Shown here: positions 60,785-64,000 of the stretch, piece after piece
How the letters are laid out: every line of letters starts with the position of its first letter
Numbering within the stretch: position 1 is the first letter of the stretch
NCBI RefSeq assembly: GCF_018394335.1
Contig: NZ_CP074572.1
Span: 1,364,001-1,428,000, forward strand
Source of the DNA: Shewanella dokdonensis
GTDB lineage: Bacteria > Pseudomonadota > Gammaproteobacteria > Enterobacterales > Shewanellaceae
DNA length: 64,000 nt
Direction: 5' to 3'
Notes under the pieces: generated by a model
Told to the model about the DNA's origin: nothing
Databases searched by the model: none
The model's input: the letters and a program-made list of their open reading frames with translations, nothing else
Translations under genes and position numbers: made by a program

Positions 60785-60814
60785 ATGAAATGCAAATTAG
60801 CGGCATGAAGTGCA
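60785..60814 (-). promoter_or_regulatory. YpdB-like direct repeats upstream of the OFA transporter
   Basis: On the minus strand TGCACTTCAT (60805-60814) and TGCATTTCAT (60785-60794) are separated by ten bases. E. coli YpdB binds GGCATTTCAT repeats separated by 11 bases before yhjX. Nine of ten positions match in one copy and eight in the other. They lie about 125 bases before the ATG. Confidence 0.7.
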
Positions 60815-60925
60815 GTTAAGCAATTGCTTAAATTTGCAACTAATGATCAATGATGAGGAAAGAGGAAAAACTAAAATGGTAATAAAAGTGGTTAAATCGG
60901 GCAGTCATCGCCTGCCCAGGCTCCA

Positions 60926-61369
60926 TTATCCAACGGTACCACACTGTTGCTGCCATTGTTCAAGATTGCGGGAATCCGTTGTCTTATAAGATAGTTCAAT
61001 TGTCGTCAACACTGCCTGGTGCTGCGGATTGCTACTGGCAGCAGTCCAACGCCACTTGGCGATTGCTGCGACTGAGGCAAGATCAAATATGCCCTGAGGA
61101 TAAGATTTCAATATTTTGTAGTTTTCGGCTTTTCCATCAGCATTAATTGCCACCAGCAGCTTCACACATCCCGCCTCAAACTCTTTCGCCTTATCAATCG
61201 GATATTGCGGTTCTTCGCGGTGTGAAGGCACCCAATAGTGCACCATCTCCTGAGATGATGCTTGTGTCAAGTCAACATACTGAGTGGTACTGACTTTGGG
61301 TTTAGATGAGGTAGATTGACAACCGCTAATAGCAAACACGAATGCACACAATATTAAAACTGATTTCAT
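60926..61369 (-). CDS. Lipoprotein with a TonB C-terminal-like domain
   Basis: 147 residues. The signal peptide ends in the lipobox ISGC (cysteine 17). The rest, EEPQYPIDKAKEFEAGCVKLLVAINADGKAENYKILKSYP ... AAIAKWRW, matches the TonB C-terminal fold (PxYP, G-x-V, hhh-DG, hhxSxP, hxxWxxxP-like). There is no membrane anchor other than the lipid and no proline-rich stretch, so it is not an energy transducer of the usual kind. Two cysteines in the mature part could form a disulfide. Its partner is unknown. Intact, monocistronic. Confidence 0.78.
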   Translation of the reverse strand: MKSVLILCAFVFAISGCQSTSSKPKVSTTQYVDLTQASSQEMVHYWVPSHREEPQYPIDKAKEFEAGCVKLLVAINADGKAENYKILKSYPQGIFDLASVAAIAKWRWTAASSNPQHQAVLTTIELSYKTTDSRNLEQWQQQCGTVG

Positions 61370-61582
61370 AAAAACTCCTTGGCTATGCCCGAGAAACTTA
61401 AAAGAAAGGCAGCCTTGCCTCCCGATTATCGCGATTAAAACCTACTATAAATCTCTTCTAATATAAATAGTTAATTAATATATTCGCATTTATTTAGCTG
61501 GTGTGATTAGAAATATTTATGGTGCCCCATTCTCTTCCGCTACGGCTGAGCTATGCTGGTGCAGCACCAAGCGGGAGATGAT

Positions 61583-62284
61583 ATGTATCGCATTTTATTG
61601 GTAGAGGATGAGCCGGACATTGGCCAGTTAATCAGTGGCTGGTTGGCTCGGCATGATATGCAAGTACTGTTAGAACCTCGCGGTGATATGGCGTTGCAAC
61701 GAGTCGACATAGAAAAACCCGATCTGGTGTTGCTGGATATTATGTTGCCTGGCATGGACGGCCTGTCGCTGTGCCGCGAACTTCGCCAAAGCTTCCATGG
61801 GCCAATCGTGATGCTGACCTCGCTCGACAGTGACATGAATCAGGTGTTGGCACTGGAACTTGGTGCCAACGATTACATTCTCAAGACCACCCCACCTAAC
61901 GTGCTGGTTGCGCGCTTGCGAGTGCAACTGCGGCAGCTCGCGAGTGCTACACCGCCCCGGCCAAAAACTGCACAACGGCTGCAATTAGGCACCTTGTTCA
62001 TTGACTACAACAGTCGTACTGTCCGATTACAGGAGCAAGCGGTAGCGTTATCCACCAGCGATTTTGAACTGTTATGGCAATTGGCAAGTCACAGCGGCCA
62101 AATTCTCAGTCGTGAAACACTGTTCAAGCAACTCAAAGGACGAGCGTACGATGGCATGGATCGCAGCATGGATGTGGCAATCTCCAGACTGCGGCAGAAG
62201 TTAGGAGACAACGCAGAACTGCCCACCCGCATCAAAACCATTCGCAACAAGGGCTACCTGTTAGTCGCTGATGAGTGGTCATAA
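61583..62284 (+). CDS. rstA: Response regulator RstA
   Basis: 233 residues. The receiver domain has RILLVEDEPDIG, phosphoacceptor D52 in LVLLDIMLPGMDG, and NDYILKTTPPNVLVARLR. That unusual lysine-Thr-Thr-Pro-Pro segment is the same as I recall in E. coli RstA. The OmpR winged helix follows (LSTSDFELLWQLASHSGQILSRE, DRSMDVAISRLRQKLGD). In enterobacteria RstA controls acid-shock gene asr and iron genes. The ATG at 61583 follows GGGAGA and is preferred over an upstream ATG at 61553. rstB follows after two bases. Confidence 0.9.
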   Translation: MYRILLVEDEPDIGQLISGWLARHDMQVLLEPRGDMALQRVDIEKPDLVLLDIMLPGMDGLSLCRELRQSFHGPIVMLTSLDSDMNQVLALELGANDYILKTTPPNVLVARLRVQLRQLASATPPRPKTAQRLQLGTLFIDYNSRTVRLQEQAVALSTSDFELLWQLASHSGQILSRETLFKQLKGRAYDGMDRSMDVAISRLRQKLGDNAELPTRIKTIRNKGYLLVADEWS

Positions 62285-62286
62285 AC

Positions 62287-63612
62287 ATGCGTCATCTGTT
62301 CACCCAGTTCTATCTGTTAGTGTTTGGCTGTTTCCTGATAGCGGCACTGTTGATGGGAGGAATTTATCAATTCACTGCCGAACGTACCGAGAACCGTTAT
62401 TTGGAAGGATTGGTTCAGGACTTTCTTGACCGTTTTACTCAGGAATTAGCCACCATGCCACAGCCACAGTGGCCCGCCAAAATTAACGATTTCAGCCAAC
62501 GGCTACATTTGGCATTACACACAGCGCCCTTAGATACCCAGCCGCTAGCGCGGGAAGATATTGCCTTTCTACAAGCCGGCAATATTGTGATTGTCGAAGA
62601 TGACGCCACCTTTCGGCAACGCATCCCCGACAGTAATAGGGTATTGATCATCGGCCCAGTGCCTTATCTATCTTTCCGGCATGAACAGCACTGGCTGGTG
62701 TTGGGTTTTATTGTCTTGCTGGGGTTATCGCTGGCGGTGCCCATTCTGTTGTGGATGCGGCCACACTGGCGCGATATGCAGCAGTTAGAAGCAGCGGCCA
62801 AAAGCCTGGGCAATGGCGAACTCGATGCCAGAGCCGCCCTCGACAACAGCAGCAGCCTGGCAACCTTGGGCGCGACCTTTGACCAGATGGCACAGCGATT
62901 ACAGGAACTTATCAGTGGGCGCAAACAACTGACCGATGCCATAGCCCATGAGCTGCGCACACCACTGGTGCGCTTACGTTATCGATTGGCGTTACTGGAA
63001 CCGGCCCCTAGAGCTGCCGACAGCGCCGCACTGGAACAGGATATCGAAGCGCTGGAGTTCCTGATTGAAGAGATGTTGACCTATAGCCGCCTCAATCAAC
63101 CGGAATTACCGCTACAACTAAGCGATGTGGAACTGGGGCAATGGGCCAGAGAACACCTGCCGGACTGGCAAGCGCAAGGCGCGGCCCACCGGATTACACT
63201 GCATTGCCCAGCCGTTCCGCTATATTGGCGTGGCGATTTAAGGCTGTTAGCGCGGGCGATGGACAATCTGGTCGGTAATGCCGTGCGCCACGGCAACAGT
63301 GTGGTGCAGATCCGTCTGACACAGAGCAAACAAGGGATCTGTTTGTCGGTACAAGACGATGGTCCCGGAGTCGCAAACCAAGAAGCCCAACGTATCTTTG
63401 AGCCGTTTGTCAGACTTGATGAAAGCCGTGACCGACGCACTGGTGGTATTGGGCTCGGGCTGGCAATCGTCCGCAGTATCGCGCACTTGCACGGTGGCGA
63501 AATCAGCCTACAACCCAGTGACCAAGGCGCACTTTTTTGCTTACAGTTGCCTGTACATTTGGATACAAACCGTTACCAGCACAACACAGACCCACAAGCG
63601 CCAGCCGCCTAA
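62287..63612 (+). CDS. rstB: Sensor histidine kinase RstB
   Basis: 441 residues. TM1 (about 6-27) and TM2 (about 138-158) flank a periplasmic domain of about 110 residues. HAMP follows, then the H-box DAIAHELRTPLVRLRYRLALLE, near identical to E. coli RstB. ATP-binding boxes are MDNLVGNAVRHG, DDGPGV, and GGIGLGLAIVRSIAHLHGGEI. The ATG at 62287 is used; an in-frame GTG lies at 62275. Its 3' coding end contains an RstA-box-like sequence that probably serves the next gene. Confidence 0.9.
   Translation: MRHLFTQFYLLVFGCFLIAALLMGGIYQFTAERTENRYLEGLVQDFLDRFTQELATMPQPQWPAKINDFSQRLHLALHTAPLDTQPLAREDIAFLQAGNIVIVEDDATFRQRIPDSNRVLIIGPVPYLSFRHEQHWLVLGFIVLLGLSLAVPILLWMRPHWRDMQQLEAAAKSLGNGELDARAALDNSSSLATLGATFDQMAQRLQELISGRKQLTDAIAHELRTPLVRLRYRLALLEPAPRAADSAALEQDIEALEFLIEEMLTYSRLNQPELPLQLSDVELGQWAREHLPDWQAQGAAHRITLHCPAVPLYWRGDLRLLARAMDNLVGNAVRHGNSVVQIRLTQSKQGICLSVQDDGPGVANQEAQRIFEPFVRLDESRDRRTGGIGLGLAIVRSIAHLHGGEISLQPSDQGALFCLQLPVHLDTNRYQHNTDPQAPAA
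63554..63567 (+). promoter_or_regulatory. RstA-box-like site before the asr-like gene
   Basis: TACATTTGGATACA matches TACATNTNGTTACA, the RstA box reported for E. coli, at 11 of 12 specified positions. It lies inside the end of rstB, 93 bases before the asr-like ATG. Confidence 0.65.
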
Positions 63613-63660
63613 TATCACTAGCAAAGGAGCATTGGGCTCCGTTTATTTGAGGTCTGAATC

Positions 63661-63921
63661 ATGAACAAAATGCTGCCACTGGCCATTGCGGCCGTTTTTG
63701 CCCTGAATACTGCCACTGTAATGGCGGCTGAACCCACTAGCAGCAGCCAGGCTGCACCACAAGCTGCCGCACAACAGAGCAATAAACCACAGGTTAAACA
63801 GGTAAAAAAACAGCACCACAAGAAAGCTGAAAAGAAAGTAGTTAAAAAACAGGCAAAAAAATCAGTTAAAAAAGCCCCAGCAACTGAAGCTCAGCCTCAA
63901 GCTGCCAAAACTGCTGAATAG
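63661..63921 (+). CDS. Acid-shock (Asr)-like basic periplasmic protein
   Basis: 86 residues. A signal peptide (MNKMLPLAIAAVFALNTATVMAA) is followed by an Ala/Gln-rich and then Lys-rich low-complexity tail (QVKKQHHKKAEKKVVKKQAKKSVKK), like E. coli Asr, an intrinsically disordered periplasmic protein that helps survival in acid. Such tails align poorly, so identity rests on composition, length and position directly downstream of rstAB. asr is an RstA target in E. coli. A perfect terminator hairpin follows. Confidence 0.75.
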   Translation: MNKMLPLAIAAVFALNTATVMAAEPTSSSQAAPQAAAQQSNKPQVKQVKKQHHKKAEKKVVKKQAKKSVKKAPATEAQPQAAKTAE

Positions 63922-63939
63922 TCTTACAGCCTCACAGCT

Positions 63940-63962
63940 AAAGCCCCGCATTGCGGGGCTTT
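63940..63962 (+). terminator. Bidirectional terminator after the asr-like gene
   Basis: A perfect 10-bp stem AAAGCCCCGC/GCGGGGCTTT with an ATT loop. Confidence 0.85.
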
Positions 63963-63967
63963 GTCGT

Positions 63968-64000
63968 CTATTTAGCCGATGACTGCGGCAGCTCAATATT
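63968..64000 (-). CDS. Possible 3' end of a minus-strand gene
   Basis: The minus strand from the right edge reads NIELPQSSAK then TAG at 63968-63970, just beyond the shared terminator hairpin. This is consistent with a convergent gene ending here, but only ten codons are visible. Confidence 0.3.
   Translation of the reverse strand, partial: NIELPQSSAK

Overview
The window looks like a Shewanella-type gammaproteobacterial chromosome. The main reasons are a prmA-dusB-fis block beside a three-gene quinol:fumarate reductase operon of Wolinella type, several Tat-exported or heme-containing respiratory proteins, three methyl-accepting chemotaxis proteins, and Fur- and CRP-like sites. No rRNA, tRNA, CRISPR array or intact insertion sequence was found.

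Layout. (1) 1-3964: a respiratory or aromatic-compound locus. A Tat-exported FAD reductase, a tiny possible c-heme peptide and an outer-membrane channel of the phenol-degradation family lie on the minus strand. They diverge from a XylR/DmpR-type sigma-54 activator, with a sigma-54 promoter and a large palindrome between. (2) 4019-7818: frdCAB. (3) 8055-10435: prmA, dusB, fis. (4) 10.5-12.5 kb: a small AT-rich accessory patch with hypothetical genes and a short WYL/BrxR-like regulator remnant. (5) 12.5-21.6 kb: one complete chemosensory operon (mcp-cheY-STAS-cheA-mcp-cheW-cheR-cheD-cheB), followed by a separate mcp at 22.5 kb. (6) 24.6-27.9 kb: a kinase without a sensor domain, a BaeR-like regulator, ogt and an exporter. 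(7) 28.2-34.2 kb: a molybdenum hydroxylase operon (triheme cytochrome, 2Fe-2S subunit, Mo subunit) with XdhC and MocA maturation genes. (8) 34.9-40.9 kb: a Fur-box small Cys-rich protein, an M24 peptidase, a GH127-like glycosidase and a DUF885 protein. (9) 41-46 kb: an accessory patch with two HTH regulators carrying membrane segments, a QorB/HxlR pair, small hypotheticals and a permease. (10) 46.3-52.4 kb: two TonB-dependent receptors. (11) 52.4-56.7 kb: fumC, gldA, an SDR and marC. (12) 57-60.8 kb: a LytS/LytTR two-component system with its probable target, an OFA-family transporter preceded by YpdB-like direct repeats. (13) 61.5-63.9 kb: rstA-rstB and an asr-like gene with an RstA-box match.

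A technical feature colours the whole window. Seventeen recognisable genes, several of them normally conserved housekeeping genes (dusB, frdA, fumC, cheA), are split by single-base frameshifts. I count about 25 shifts. Each is repaired by adding one base, nearly always to a short homopolymer run. This pattern suggests sequencing or assembly deletions rather than real decay, so I annotate those genes as full-length CDS spans and note where each frame breaks.
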